A stretch of 37,339 nucleotides of DNA. It comes from Minisyncoccota bacterium (GTDB lineage: Bacteria > Verrucomicrobiota > Verrucomicrobiia > Methylacidiphilales > Verrucolacustridaceae). How positions within the stretch are numbered: position 1 is the first letter of the stretch; the number at the start of each line of letters is the position of its first letter. The stretch covers positions 1 to 37,339 of the forward strand of contig JASGCJ010000015.1 in the NCBI GenBank assembly GCA_030054195.1, written 5' to 3'. The position numbers and the translations under genes are program-made. Below, piece after piece: positions 1 to 8,964 of the stretch. A model generated the notes under the pieces. It saw nothing but the letters and a program-made list of their open reading frames with translations. It was not told where the DNA came from and searched no databases.

Positions 1-152
1 TGGCCTTCCCATCTCAAAAAAACAGCAGGGCTTTTTTCTGCCTCCCAAGGCATGAACCGTGCTGGCATCGCGAATTTAAGATTTTTTCCGCATTCCTAAA
101 TCCGAATTCCGAAATCAAAAATTACCTGAACCCCTGAATCGATTAACCCTTC
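1..152. other. Left-edge intergenic DNA
   Basis: AT-rich sequence upstream of cutA with no convincing ORF, RNA gene or hairpin. It presumably carries the cutA promoter, but no clear -35/-10 pair can be assigned. Confidence 0.4.
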
Positions 153-467
153 ATGCAGATTTCAATCCTCCTCACCACCGTTGCAAAAAAGTCGGACGCC
201 CGGCGACTCGCCACCGCCTCCCTCCAGCACCGCTCCGCGGCCTGCATCCAGATTATTTCCGGCATCGAATCCCACTTTGTCTGGAAAGGGAAAAAGAGCA
301 CCTGCCGTGAATTTATTGTCCTAGCCAAAACTACAACCCACAAATTGAAATCGTTAGAAACACTCTGGAAAAAGATACATCCCTACGACTGCCCCGAACT
401 GATCACTCTCTCGGGTCGTGCCGCCACATCCTACGCCCGCTGGGTCCAAGCTTCGGTTTCGTCCTAA
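153..467 (+). CDS. cutA: CutA-like divalent cation tolerance protein
   Basis: A 104-residue protein that matches the CutA1 family in length and pattern. CutA1 is a small, very stable cytoplasmic trimer with a ferredoxin-like fold, linked to copper/divalent cation tolerance, though its biochemical role is unsettled. Visible landmarks are the conserved block CIQIISGIESHFVWKGK (family pattern C-x-N-I-x-P-x-x-S-x-Y-x-W-x-G-K), the HPYDCPELITL strand (family H-P-Y-E-x-P-E-I-I-x-L) and the terminal YARWV (family Y-x-x-W). The ATG at 153 gives a normal N-terminus (MQISILLTTV). The gene converges on the permease gene and the two stop regions overlap by 4 bases. It is alone on its strand, so context adds nothing to function. 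Confidence 0.88.
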   Translation: MQISILLTTVAKKSDARRLATASLQHRSAACIQIISGIESHFVWKGKKSTCREFIVLAKTTTHKLKSLETLWKKIHPYDCPELITLSGRAATSYARWVQASVSS

Positions 468-2224
468 GCGACCACCAACAACGGAATCTCGTCGGGCAAC
501 TGAGAAGAAACTTCGCGAACAGTATCTCCACGCAGCAGGTTCACCAAAACACCTCGCCGCGTTCCGCCCAAGACAACCAGATCCGCTCCTAAGGTTGCTG
601 CCAGCTCGACAATCATATCAGAGGCTTTATTCGCCGTGCAGTAGACGGGCGTCATAGCCACTTTTTCCGCAGATGCTGCCTGCTTGATCTCGTTGATGAC
701 GCTCAGTGCCTTCACGTCATCCGACAATCGCCCCACCACCTCGGCCGCCACTTGAACCTCCCTCACAAAAAGGAAATAAAGGCGGGCACCCCGCAACTTT
801 GCCTCTTGTAACGCGAACTTTGCCGAAGAGGTTAAACCGTGCGCCGCTACCAGGATTCTGCCCCCGTCCTCTGCCAACTCTCCTTCAGGTTGCCGGACCT
901 GCGTGCCAGATCCCACCGCCAGAACTTCCTGCTCCATGTCCCTCTCCCCAACTTTCCGTTGTACTGTCTCTCTCAAGAACAGCCCTACCCCGGCTAGAAT
1001 GGCCGCAAAAAGCAGGGCGTGAGGCTTGTTGATCGCGATGGTGACCCAGATGGCCGCCATCAAAAGGGCGGTTCCCATCATCACAACCCTTTGCCATCCC
1101 CGCATGGCCAATGTTTTATCCAAACCACACGACCCCAGATTCAGGCAGATCGCTCCTGTCACTCCGATTGCATACAAAGAGGCCAAAGCCTCCAAACCGC
1201 GGGTCGATTCCAATACAATGACTGGCAGAACCACGGAAACAATTAGAGGAACCCAAGGCACACCTTGCCGATTCAACATTCGAAATACAGGTGGTAGGTC
1301 TCGATCCTGTGCCATGCTGAAAAGAAGCGCTACGGATGCCACAATCGCCGTGTTCACCGCCGAAAGAAGAAGCAATCCCACCACCAAACCCACCACCCAG
1401 CCATAGGTCGGGCTAATGTAGTGATTGGCCATCGTCCTTAAAAAGCTTTCGGGGTGAAGGAAAGACTCTTGCGGCATCCCCGCAATCATCAGCCCCAGAA
1501 CCGCCGTAATCAGACACACCTCGATCATCACCAATCCAATCGCTTTTCTCGCTTGGTGATGTACCGAAGGTTTATCGGGCGAACTATCTGGATCTGCCTT
1601 CATCACCCCTGTCATGTTCGCCACGGCTTCGACTCCCGACAAAGCCAGCACCATGCCCGTAAAAATTGTCCATCCTTCCCAGGTTCCCTGCAGAGGTGCC
1701 TGCACAATTCTCTCCTGGCCCGAGAACAACCCTGCACCTGATAAACCCAGCAGCACTAAAACTGCAGGCAACGCCAAGTACACCGCCACACTGCCCGCCA
1801 ATCGTGGTCCGAACGCATTCATCACTCCTAAACCAAAAATTGTTAATGTTGCCCAGCGAGTCGCCTCCTCGTGCAATCCAAAATAGTTGTACGCTTCATA
1901 TGCGCTGATGGCGGCGGTCACCACATAGCCCGCAAACAAAAGCAAAGCCCCCACAACCCCTAACCGCGGACTATGCCTCCGAGCAGCATGATAAACCCCG
2001 CCCCCTTCAGGAAAGAATTTACAAACCCAGACATAGTTACATCCCACGAGAAGAGTTAGTCCGATAATTCCAGCAAGATAGTAAGGCGCTGCATATCCCG
2101 CCAACAGCACGGCCAATCCGATGACATACGCCTTACTCGTTCCCCAGTCTCCATACAGAAGCGCCGCCGCCCTCAACCAACCCACATTGCGTGGGCGTGT
2201 CCCGCTGATCACCATTTCGCTCAT
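464..2224 (-). CDS. APC-superfamily permease with C-terminal UspA domain
   Basis: A 586-residue inner-membrane protein. Residues 1-430 contain about 12 hydrophobic segments in an amino acid/polyamine/organocation (APC) permease pattern, including GYAAPYYLAGIIGLTLLVG and the conserved FTGMVLALSGVEAVANM helix. Residues about 445-586 form a cytoplasmic universal-stress-protein domain: GRILVAAHG at its first strand, ADLVVLGGTRRG at the nucleotide-binding loop and LLVVA at the end. The classic ATP-binding G-x2-G-x9-G(S/T) signature is only partly kept (GGTRRGVLVNLLRGDTV). The start ATG overlaps the TGA of the upstream methyltransferase/MTHFR gene by 4 bases, so translation is probably coupled. The substrate is not readable; the partner suggests an amino acid linked to methionine metabolism, which is inference. 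Confidence 0.85.
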   Translation of the reverse strand: MSEMVISGTRPRNVGWLRAAALLYGDWGTSKAYVIGLAVLLAGYAAPYYLAGIIGLTLLVGCNYVWVCKFFPEGGGVYHAARRHSPRLGVVGALLLFAGYVVTAAISAYEAYNYFGLHEEATRWATLTIFGLGVMNAFGPRLAGSVAVYLALPAVLVLLGLSGAGLFSGQERIVQAPLQGTWEGWTIFTGMVLALSGVEAVANMTGVMKADPDSSPDKPSVHHQARKAIGLVMIEVCLITAVLGLMIAGMPQESFLHPESFLRTMANHYISPTYGWVVGLVVGLLLLSAVNTAIVASVALLFSMAQDRDLPPVFRMLNRQGVPWVPLIVSVVLPVIVLESTRGLEALASLYAIGVTGAICLNLGSCGLDKTLAMRGWQRVVMMGTALLMAAIWVTIAINKPHALLFAAILAGVGLFLRETVQRKVGERDMEQEVLAVGSGTQVRQPEGELAEDGGRILVAAHGLTSSAKFALQEAKLRGARLYFLFVREVQVAAEVVGRLSDDVKALSVINEIKQAASAEKVAMTPVYCTANKASDMIVELAATLGADLVVLGGTRRGVLVNLLRGDTVREVSSQLPDEIPLLVVA

Positions 2225-4059
2225 TTTGTTTTCAGAAACTCCTTCACAATCGGTGCGGTCATCCCCGAACGCACCATCGGTGTGATCAGATAAATTCCGC
2301 GAAAGTGTTCTGCCACCTCCCTGGCCAACTCCGCCGCCACCTCCCGCCCATACTCCGCCTGGGCCGGTCCCTCAGGCAGTGACCGTATCTTTTCCCGTAC
2401 AGCATCGGGAATCGAAATTCCGGGCACCTCATGGTGCAGAAACTCGGCGTTCCGTGAGCTCACCACGGGCATCACCCCGACAAGCACAGGAATCCCCAAA
2501 GGCCCTAATGCGTCCTTCATCTTACGAACCATGGACTTCTCATACACAGGCTGAGTCATGACAAAGTGCGCCCCCTTCTCCATCTTTCTTTCCAGCTTTT
2601 TGACCTGAGCATCAAAGTTTTTCGAATTTGGGTTGAAAGCAACCCCAATGACAAACTCAGCCCCTTTTCCCACATCCCGACCTGCCGAATTTCTTCCCTC
2701 GTTCAGCTGCCGGATCAGATCGATCAATCCCAGACTGTTTACGTCGTACACCGAAGTCGCCCCAGGATGATCCCCAAATTTGGACGGATCTCCCGTAAGC
2801 GCGAGCACATGTCGATGGCCTAAGGCCGCCAACCCCATCAGCTCACTCTGCAACCCAATCAGATTTTTATCGCGACAAGCCAAGTGAATCAGGCTGGTCG
2901 TTCCAAATTTTTCCCGAAGCAAGGTCGCCGCGGCTGTGTTGGCCACACGCAAAATGGCTAGGGAATTATCAGCCAACGTGAGCGCAGTCGCCCCCGCCTT
3001 CACGAGCTCCTCTGCCGCTTTGAGAAAGGGCCCCATATCCAACCCGCGCGGACTATCCAACTCCACCACCGCAATTCTCTCCTTCTTCAATCGATCGAGA
3101 ATCGACTCCTCTTTTTTTCTCTCCCCGGCCCCGGACGAGATCTGAATCGCCTCCCTTTTTGGTTCCACAGCGACTCGGGCTTGGGTTGCTGGCTTGAGTC
3201 CTTCCACCTTGGCCTTCAGTGCGCGGATGTGGGAAGGGCTCACACCCGATCCCCCGCCTAACAAGCTGACTCCGAGCGCGGGGAGCTCCGCCATCCGTTC
3301 AGCAAAATATTGCGGATGATTGGCGTAAAGATAGCGCCCTTCAGAAAATTCTGGCTGACCCGCATCTGGATACGCCGCCAAAATTTTTCCAGGACCTGAC
3401 GAGATTCGTTTCAGCACCCCTGCACACGCACTCGGTCCAAACGCGGGCGCTACCCCGATTCCCTCAGCCCCTGCTTGGCGTAGTTTCTCCGTTGTCTCCT
3501 CCCAGCTTTTTCCGCCAGGCAAAGTTCCCTCTCTTCCTGCCGCCAAGAGGGCAAAGATCGGAAGATGGTGAAGTTCTCGGACCGCCTCCATGGCCAAGAT
3601 CAACTCTCGGGAATCAGAAAATGATTGGAGAAGGATCGCGTGCACTCCTCCATCCAACAACGCACCGGCCTGTTGCCGAAAAAGAGTCTCTAACTCTTTC
3701 GCATCCCCCCACTCCGCTTCGGGAATTCCACTCGGACCAATGCAACCGAGCACCCACGCTCCACTTTTTCCCACTTCCCCCAACGCCAGCTTGGCGGCTT
3801 TCCAGTTAATCTCGTTTACCTTGTCCTCCAACCCGTGACGCCGCAGAGCCGATCGATTCGCCGCAAAGCTGTTCGTTGCGATCACCTCCGAACCCGCCGC
3901 CAAATAGGCCCGATGCGCCGCACTCACACGATCTGGATCGGTTAGGTTCAATCCCTCAAAACTTCTACCCAGAGGCACCCCTTCGGCATAAAGATACGCG
4001 GCAACGGCACCGTCTCCTACGACGACCCGCGCCCCAACTGCCTCTAAAAGATTTGCCAT
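2221..4059 (-). CDS. Homocysteine S-methyltransferase-like / methylenetetrahydrofolate reductase fusion
   Basis: A 612-residue two-domain protein of the YitJ type. Residues about 1-285 are a homocysteine-binding TIM barrel (DGAVAAYL, FEGLNLTDPDRV, ATNSFAANR, GCIGPSG). Residues about 325-610 are a MetF-like reductase (VVELDSPRG, ALTGDP near the flavin, FNPN, MTQPVYE). In known members the first domain methylates homocysteine and the second makes 5-methyl-tetrahydrofolate using FAD and NAD(P)H. The three zinc-ligand cysteines expected in G-x-N-C and G-G-C-C-G-T are absent: those sites read GVAPAFGP (about residue 200) and GGGSGV (about residue 265). Methyltransferase activity is therefore doubtful, while the reductase half looks intact. 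It is first of a two-gene minus-strand operon with the permease. Only 29 bases separate its ATG from the divergent LOG gene. Confidence 0.88.
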   Translation of the reverse strand: MANLLEAVGARVVVGDGAVAAYLYAEGVPLGRSFEGLNLTDPDRVSAAHRAYLAAGSEVIATNSFAANRSALRRHGLEDKVNEINWKAAKLALGEVGKSGAWVLGCIGPSGIPEAEWGDAKELETLFRQQAGALLDGGVHAILLQSFSDSRELILAMEAVRELHHLPIFALLAAGREGTLPGGKSWEETTEKLRQAGAEGIGVAPAFGPSACAGVLKRISSGPGKILAAYPDAGQPEFSEGRYLYANHPQYFAERMAELPALGVSLLGGGSGVSPSHIRALKAKVEGLKPATQARVAVEPKREAIQISSGAGERKKEESILDRLKKERIAVVELDSPRGLDMGPFLKAAEELVKAGATALTLADNSLAILRVANTAAATLLREKFGTTSLIHLACRDKNLIGLQSELMGLAALGHRHVLALTGDPSKFGDHPGATSVYDVNSLGLIDLIRQLNEGRNSAGRDVGKGAEFVIGVAFNPNSKNFDAQVKKLERKMEKGAHFVMTQPVYEKSMVRKMKDALGPLGIPVLVGVMPVVSSRNAEFLHHEVPGISIPDAVREKIRSLPEGPAQAEYGREVAAELAREVAEHFRGIYLITPMVRSGMTAPIVKEFLKTK

Positions 4060-4088
4060 AGCCTATCCTCCCAGTCAGCATTTCTAAT

Positions 4089-5135
4089 GTGAAATCCAAG
4101 GCTGTCATTAAGAAACGGGAAAATGTGCCTAACCCGTTGGATAGCAACATTGATCAACTAATCGATGCCGCTGGGATTAAGGAGCAACGGCAACAGTTTA
4201 AGGAGATGATTTCCATTGTTCTAGGTCTCGACCCCACTCCTACGGGTTTGGGCGACCTGAAGCAGTTTAAGCGAGTCATGCGCGAAATTCGGGATGCGAA
4301 CAAGGTCTTCGCGCCATACCACGGCACAAAAAAAATATCAGTTTTCGGGTCGGCTCGTACCCACCCCTCCGCTCCAACCTATAAAGCTGCCCACAAATTC
4401 GGCCAGTTGATGCAGGAAGCGGGTTACATGGTCATCACAGGCGGGGGCGAAGGCATCATGGGCGCCGCTCAAGCAGGGGCAGGTCGCCAACACGGCTTTG
4501 CCCTCAACATCGAACTTCCTTTTGAACAGGAACCCAACGAAACCATTCGCGGAGACAACAAGCTTTTCACGTTTAAATACTTCTTCACCCGCAAACTTAA
4601 TTTCGTAAAACACTCGGACGCCATCGCTCTCTTCCCCGGCGGTTTCGGCACAATGGATGAAGCCTTCGAATCATTCACCCTCATGCAAACAGGAAAAACA
4701 AATATCATTCCTTTGATCATGGTGGACGCGCCCCGCGGCAACTTCTGGAAGACCTTTGAAAAATATCTACGGGAACACTTGCTGGGAGATAAGCTAATCT
4801 CGGACGAGGACTTTACTCTCTTCAAAGTCACGGATGATTTGGAATTTGCCCGTCGCGAGGTGGTGAACTTTTACTACAACTTTCACTCCTACCGCTACAT
4901 CGGGGATGTGATGATCATCCGTCTTCAGCGCCAGATCCCTGCTGGGGCTCTGATCCGCCTCAATGAAGATTTTCAGGACATTCTTCGTTCCAAAACTCTC
5001 ATTACCACTTGCCCATCTTATCCAGAGGAAGGGAACGAACCTGATCTCGCCTCTTTAGCTCGACTCTGCGTTCCCTTTAACCGACGTAATCTGGGCAGAC
5101 TCCGCGCCCTTCTCGATCGTCTCAATCAGTTTTAA
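4089..5135 (+). CDS. LOG-family Rossmann-fold protein (putative nucleotide 5'-monophosphate nucleosidase)
   Basis: A 348-residue cytoplasmic protein with the LOG core at about residues 75-265. Landmarks are VFGSARTHP, the nucleotide-binding GGGEGIMGAA, the conserved Arg in FFTRK (about residue 167) and the hallmark PGGFGTMDE (about residue 184). LOG proteins hydrolyse the N-glycosidic bond of nucleoside monophosphates, and older annotations as lysine decarboxylase are wrong. The protein is longer than the roughly 190-residue cytokinin-activating LOGs, with about 70 extra residues at the N-terminus and 80 at the C-terminus, so its substrate may differ. The start is GTG at 4089; the ATG two bases earlier meets an immediate stop. 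The 3' end overlaps the convergent dnaE stop by 4 bases. Confidence 0.85.
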   Translation: MKSKAVIKKRENVPNPLDSNIDQLIDAAGIKEQRQQFKEMISIVLGLDPTPTGLGDLKQFKRVMREIRDANKVFAPYHGTKKISVFGSARTHPSAPTYKAAHKFGQLMQEAGYMVITGGGEGIMGAAQAGAGRQHGFALNIELPFEQEPNETIRGDNKLFTFKYFFTRKLNFVKHSDAIALFPGGFGTMDEAFESFTLMQTGKTNIIPLIMVDAPRGNFWKTFEKYLREHLLGDKLISDEDFTLFKVTDDLEFARREVVNFYYNFHSYRYIGDVMIIRLQRQIPAGALIRLNEDFQDILRSKTLITTCPSYPEEGNEPDLASLARLCVPFNRRNLGRLRALLDRLNQF

Positions 5136-8100
5136 CCACCTGCCGCTTGGGCTCGTCGCGTTTGCCACTTCGGCTTTTGCACCTCAATCGCCTGTACCGC
5201 TAACTTCACTCGGTCTGGACCCAACACCTCCCGTAATTTTCCAATCCCTGCCAACGTTGGCCGAATTCGCATCTGCACCCCTGCCTCCATTAAAACTTTC
5301 TTCCCCTCAAGCTCCAGCTCAAGTCTCACAGGCACGTCTCCCGAATGCGCCTCCACAATCTCCTTCACCTTTGCCATCTTTTCCCCCGCCAGATCCTCTT
5401 TCGTGGGGAGCAAATACACATGCGTGACAAGTTTTGCCATCGCGGCCTCTAAGGTAATGCACTCGGATGTCCTTAATCTCACTCTCTCCTCCGCATCCGT
5501 ATCCACAGAACCCCCAACCACAAGCGGACTTCCCACTTTTAACGATACTCCTGCCTCCCTGTAGAGGTCGGGAAAAATCATCACCTCCATCCTCCCGGTC
5601 TTATCCTCCAACATGACCCTCGCATAGGGCTTCTTATCTTTCTGCGTCAATCGCACCTCCATCGCTGTCACGACTCCGGCTAAACGAGCCACAGTTCCAC
5701 TCTGCATCTCATCCGGCTCCCCTAGGTTCAAAGTCCGAAATGCCCGCAGATCTGCTTCAAACTCATCTGCCGGATGACCCGTCACATAAAATCCCAATAG
5801 CTCCTTCTCCGCCTTTAACTTGTCCCGCTTCGGCCAATCGGGAAAATCCTTCGGAGCCTTCTCCGTGCCTTTCTTTTCTCCTGGGGCCGACTCCTCCATC
5901 AGACCAAAAAGCGTTCCCTGTCCCCTCTCCTTGTCCCGTGAAGCCGATGCAGCTAAAGCTAATGCCCCTTCCACTTTCGTCGCCAACCAAGCCCGGTTCG
6001 GACTGACTTCATCGAACGCTCCACACCGAATTAAACTCTCCACCGCCTTCTTGTTCATCGCCTTGTAATCCACCCGCGAACAAAAGTCCTCGATCGAAAC
6101 AAATTTCCCACTCTCCTTTCTCGCCACCAGAATCGCCTCCACACAAGCCGCCCCCACGTTCTTGATCGCCCCCAAACCGAAAAGAATTCGGTTCGGCTCT
6201 ACCGTGAACTTGTTCTCGCTGTCGTTCACGCTCGGTGGCCGGATCTCGATTCCCATGTTCTGTGCTTCCGCCGTAAAGAGCGCGATCTTGTCCGTGTTGT
6301 CCAACTCATGGGACAACAGGGAAGCCATGTATTCCGTCGGATAGTTGGCCTTCAGGTACGCCGTCTGACAGGACAAAACAGCATAGGCAGCGCTGTGGCT
6401 TTTGTTGAATCCATACCCAGCAAACTTTTCCAACAAATCAAAGATTCGCACGGCTTGGGACCGCGGAATCTGATTCGTATGGGCACACCCCAACACAAAG
6501 GTCTCCTTCTGCTTGGCCATCTCCTCGGGCTTCTTTTTGCCCATCGCTCGCCTCAATAAATCCGCCTGCCCTAAACTATATCCTGCCAACACCCGTGCTG
6601 CTGCCATGACCTGCTCCTGATAAATCAAAACTCCGTACGTCTCCGCACTGATTTTTTCCAACAACGGATGCTCGTAGGTGAACTGGCTTTTCCCCTTCTT
6701 CCGCTTCACATACTCGTCAATCAGATCCATCGGACCAGGGCGATACAGCGCAATCAAAGCAATCAGATCCCCAATCCCCTTCAAATCAAAGATCGCACAC
6801 GTTCTTCGCATCCCAGGCGACTCAACCTGAAACACCCCCACGTTTTCTGCCCGATTTAGCAGCGCGAATGTCTTTGGATCATCCAAGGGTATCTCTTCCG
6901 GAGTCATTTTCTTTCCCGTTGTTTTTTCTACCAAGGCCAAACAGTCCTGAATCACCGTCAAAGTCTTCAATCCCAAGAAATCCATCTTCAGTAATCCAAT
7001 ATCTCCAACCGCCCCCATCGAAAATTGCGTCATCACCGCACCCGTGTCGTCCCGCGTCAACGGCAGATAGTCCGTCAAATCCCGATCCGCAATCACCACA
7101 CCCGCCGCGTGAGTCCCGCTTTGCCGCACCATCCCTTCCAGCTGAAGTGCCGCCTCAATTACAGGCTTCACAGAATCCTCCTGGGCTAGATTTTTGAGCT
7201 CTGGCACCTGCTTCAACGCATCTGCCAGTTTTGCCCCAGGCACTTTGGGGATGAGATCGGCGATTCGGGATGTCTCCCCAAAACTCATTCCCATCACCCG
7301 ACCCACATCCCGCACCGCCATCTTCGCCCCCATCGTCCCAAAAGTGATGATCTGCGCCACCGCACGCTCCCCGTACTTATTGCGCACATACGCGATCACT
7401 TCTTCTCGTCGATCGGGACAAAAATCCACGTCAATGTCGGGAGGCGAAACCCGCTCTGGATTCAGAAACCTCTCAAACAGCAATCCATACCGAATCGGGC
7501 AGAGGTCCGTAATCCCCAAAACATAAGAAACCAAACTGCCAGCCGCACTCCCTCGCCCTGGCCCCACGGGAATCCCCTTCTTTTTTGCATGATCGATAAA
7601 ATCCCAGACGATTAGAAAGTAACTCACGAATCCTGTCTTCTCGATAACCCCCATCTCAAACTCCAGCCTCTCCGTGAGCTCCTTGTCGGAACCCGCTCTT
7701 TCTCCATACCTTTTCCGGAGTCCCTCTTGGCAAAGTTTTCTAAAATAGCTCTCTCGCGTCATCCCCTCGGGAACGGGAAAGGCAGGAAACTTATTTCCGC
7801 CCAGCTCAAACTCCAGTTTACACCTATCCGCCACCGCCAAAGTCTGCTCGCAGGCTCCGGGGAAATCCGCAAACAGCTTGGCCATCGCTTCGCTCTCTTT
7901 GAGATAAAACTCCGGCCCGTACGATTTCATTTTTCGCTCCGGATCATTCAACTTTCCGTTCGTCGAAATACATACAAGGATCTCCTGCGTGACCGACTGC
8001 TCCTTGCGGACGTAGTGAACATCATTCGCTGCCACCAGAGGAGTTTTCGTCTCCTTGCCTAAGGCCCGGTAGAACTCCCGAATCTTCGCCTGTTCAGGCA

Positions 8101-8650
8101 GCCCGTGGTTATGAATTTCCAAAAGAAAATCTCCCGCCGGAAATATTTCCCGATACTCGTGAAAGATCTTTCGCGCATCCGCTTCTCTTCCCTCCAGATA
8201 CGCCGCGGCAATCTCCCCCTTCAAACAAGCACTTGTGCAGATTAAGCCTGCCGAATGTTTCGCCAACAGAGCCTTATCGATCCGTGGCTTGTAATAGACG
8301 CTCTCCAGATGAGCCGCCGTAACCAGATGAATCAGGTTTCGGTACCCCTCCAAATTCCTCGCCAGCAGAATCAGATGAAAATTCGCATCCTTACCCCCCG
8401 CCGAGGCCTTTTTCTCAAAGCGATCCCCAGGCGCGATGTATACCTCACACCCCACGATCGGCTGAATGCCCTCCTCCTTTGCCGCCTCGTAAAACTCAAT
8501 CGCCCCATACAGATTTCCATGGTCGGTCAAAGCCAGCGCAGGCTGCCCCAACTCCTTCGCCCGGGCCGCCAACTCAGGCATCCGACAGGCCCCATCCAAT
8601 AGGGAGTACTCCGAGTGACAGTGTAGATGGACGAAGGAAGAGCTCACCAT
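5132..8650 (-). CDS. dnaE: DNA polymerase III alpha subunit
   Basis: The replicative polymerase, about 1172 residues, usual for DnaE1. Order of domains: N-terminal PHP domain (FVHLHCHSEYSLLDGA, ALTDHGNLYGA, ANDVHYV, with metal-binding His/Asp residues kept); the family C polymerase with catalytic aspartates in PPDIDVDF (about residue 403) and KMDFLGLKTL (about residue 557), matching E. coli D401/D403/D555; the GYGFNKSHSAAYA block; a tandem HhH region; and an OB fold (VARLAGVVTAMEVRLTQK, GRMEVMIFPD). I chose the ATG at 8650 because homologues begin just before F-V-H-L-H. The frame stays open to a TTG at 8707, but that adds a Lys/Glu/Trp-rich tail with no family counterpart. Convergent with the LOG gene; divergent from rpsU. 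Confidence 0.96.
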   Translation of the reverse strand: MVSSSFVHLHCHSEYSLLDGACRMPELAARAKELGQPALALTDHGNLYGAIEFYEAAKEEGIQPIVGCEVYIAPGDRFEKKASAGGKDANFHLILLARNLEGYRNLIHLVTAAHLESVYYKPRIDKALLAKHSAGLICTSACLKGEIAAAYLEGREADARKIFHEYREIFPAGDFLLEIHNHGLPEQAKIREFYRALGKETKTPLVAANDVHYVRKEQSVTQEILVCISTNGKLNDPERKMKSYGPEFYLKESEAMAKLFADFPGACEQTLAVADRCKLEFELGGNKFPAFPVPEGMTRESYFRKLCQEGLRKRYGERAGSDKELTERLEFEMGVIEKTGFVSYFLIVWDFIDHAKKKGIPVGPGRGSAAGSLVSYVLGITDLCPIRYGLLFERFLNPERVSPPDIDVDFCPDRREEVIAYVRNKYGERAVAQIITFGTMGAKMAVRDVGRVMGMSFGETSRIADLIPKVPGAKLADALKQVPELKNLAQEDSVKPVIEAALQLEGMVRQSGTHAAGVVIADRDLTDYLPLTRDDTGAVMTQFSMGAVGDIGLLKMDFLGLKTLTVIQDCLALVEKTTGKKMTPEEIPLDDPKTFALLNRAENVGVFQVESPGMRRTCAIFDLKGIGDLIALIALYRPGPMDLIDEYVKRKKGKSQFTYEHPLLEKISAETYGVLIYQEQVMAAARVLAGYSLGQADLLRRAMGKKKPEEMAKQKETFVLGCAHTNQIPRSQAVRIFDLLEKFAGYGFNKSHSAAYAVLSCQTAYLKANYPTEYMASLLSHELDNTDKIALFTAEAQNMGIEIRPPSVNDSENKFTVEPNRILFGLGAIKNVGAACVEAILVARKESGKFVSIEDFCSRVDYKAMNKKAVESLIRCGAFDEVSPNRAWLATKVEGALALAASASRDKERGQGTLFGLMEESAPGEKKGTEKAPKDFPDWPKRDKLKAEKELLGFYVTGHPADEFEADLRAFRTLNLGEPDEMQSGTVARLAGVVTAMEVRLTQKDKKPYARVMLEDKTGRMEVMIFPDLYREAGVSLKVGSPLVVGGSVDTDAEERVRLRTSECITLEAAMAKLVTHVYLLPTKEDLAGEKMAKVKEIVEAHSGDVPVRLELELEGKKVLMEAGVQMRIRPTLAGIGKLREVLGPDRVKLAVQAIEVQKPKWQTRRAQAAGG

Positions 8651-8775
8651 CCACCAATCTGATTCCTCTTTCTCCTTCTTCCAGAGAAATCCTCCCGCTT
8701 TCCCCAACCCAACCAGAAAAAGCGGTAAAAATCCCGACTTCCCCTCGCCCCGACTTTCAGATACGATTTCTCCTC

Positions 8776-8964
8776 ATGGTTGAAATTCGACTCAAACGCG
8801 GAGAATCGGTCGACAAGGCCCTTCGCCGCTTGAAAAAGAAGCTCGATCGCGAGGGTACCCTTCGCGATGCGCGGGCTCGTCGCTCTTATGAGAAGCCCAG
8901 CGTCCGTCGTCGCCGCAAGCTCAAAGAGCCGAAGATTAACTTCTACGGCAATTTCTCCCTCTAA
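8776..8964 (+). CDS. rpsU: Ribosomal protein bS21
   Basis: A 62-residue basic protein with the standard bS21 N-terminus (MVEIRLKRGESVDKALRRLKK), the central E-x-x-L-R-D-x-x-x-R-R-x-Y-E-K-P-S pattern and an Arg/Lys-rich tail (RRRRKLK). It sits on the small subunit near the anti-Shine-Dalgarno region of 16S rRNA and assists initiation. The ATG at 8776 is fixed by homology; the frame is open further upstream but without family similarity. No strong ribosome binding site precedes it. Its last ~100 bases are also read in another frame as the start of birA, so the two genes overlap and are probably cotranscribed. Confidence 0.93.
   Translation: MVEIRLKRGESVDKALRRLKKKLDREGTLRDARARRSYEKPSVRRRRKLKEPKINFYGNFSL

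Noticed and set aside
2379-2823. Antisense ORFs within the MTHFR, dnaE and other large genes
   Set aside because: They are mirror frames of strongly coding sequence with biased composition and no recognisable motifs.
4060-4088. SAM or other methionine riboswitch before the methyltransferase/MTHFR gene
   Set aside because: Only 29 bases separate the divergent starts, far too short for a riboswitch outside the neighbouring gene.
8651-8707. N-terminal extension of DnaE from a TTG at 8707
   Set aside because: The extra 19 residues have no counterpart before the conserved PHP start, and the ATG at 8650 matches the family start.
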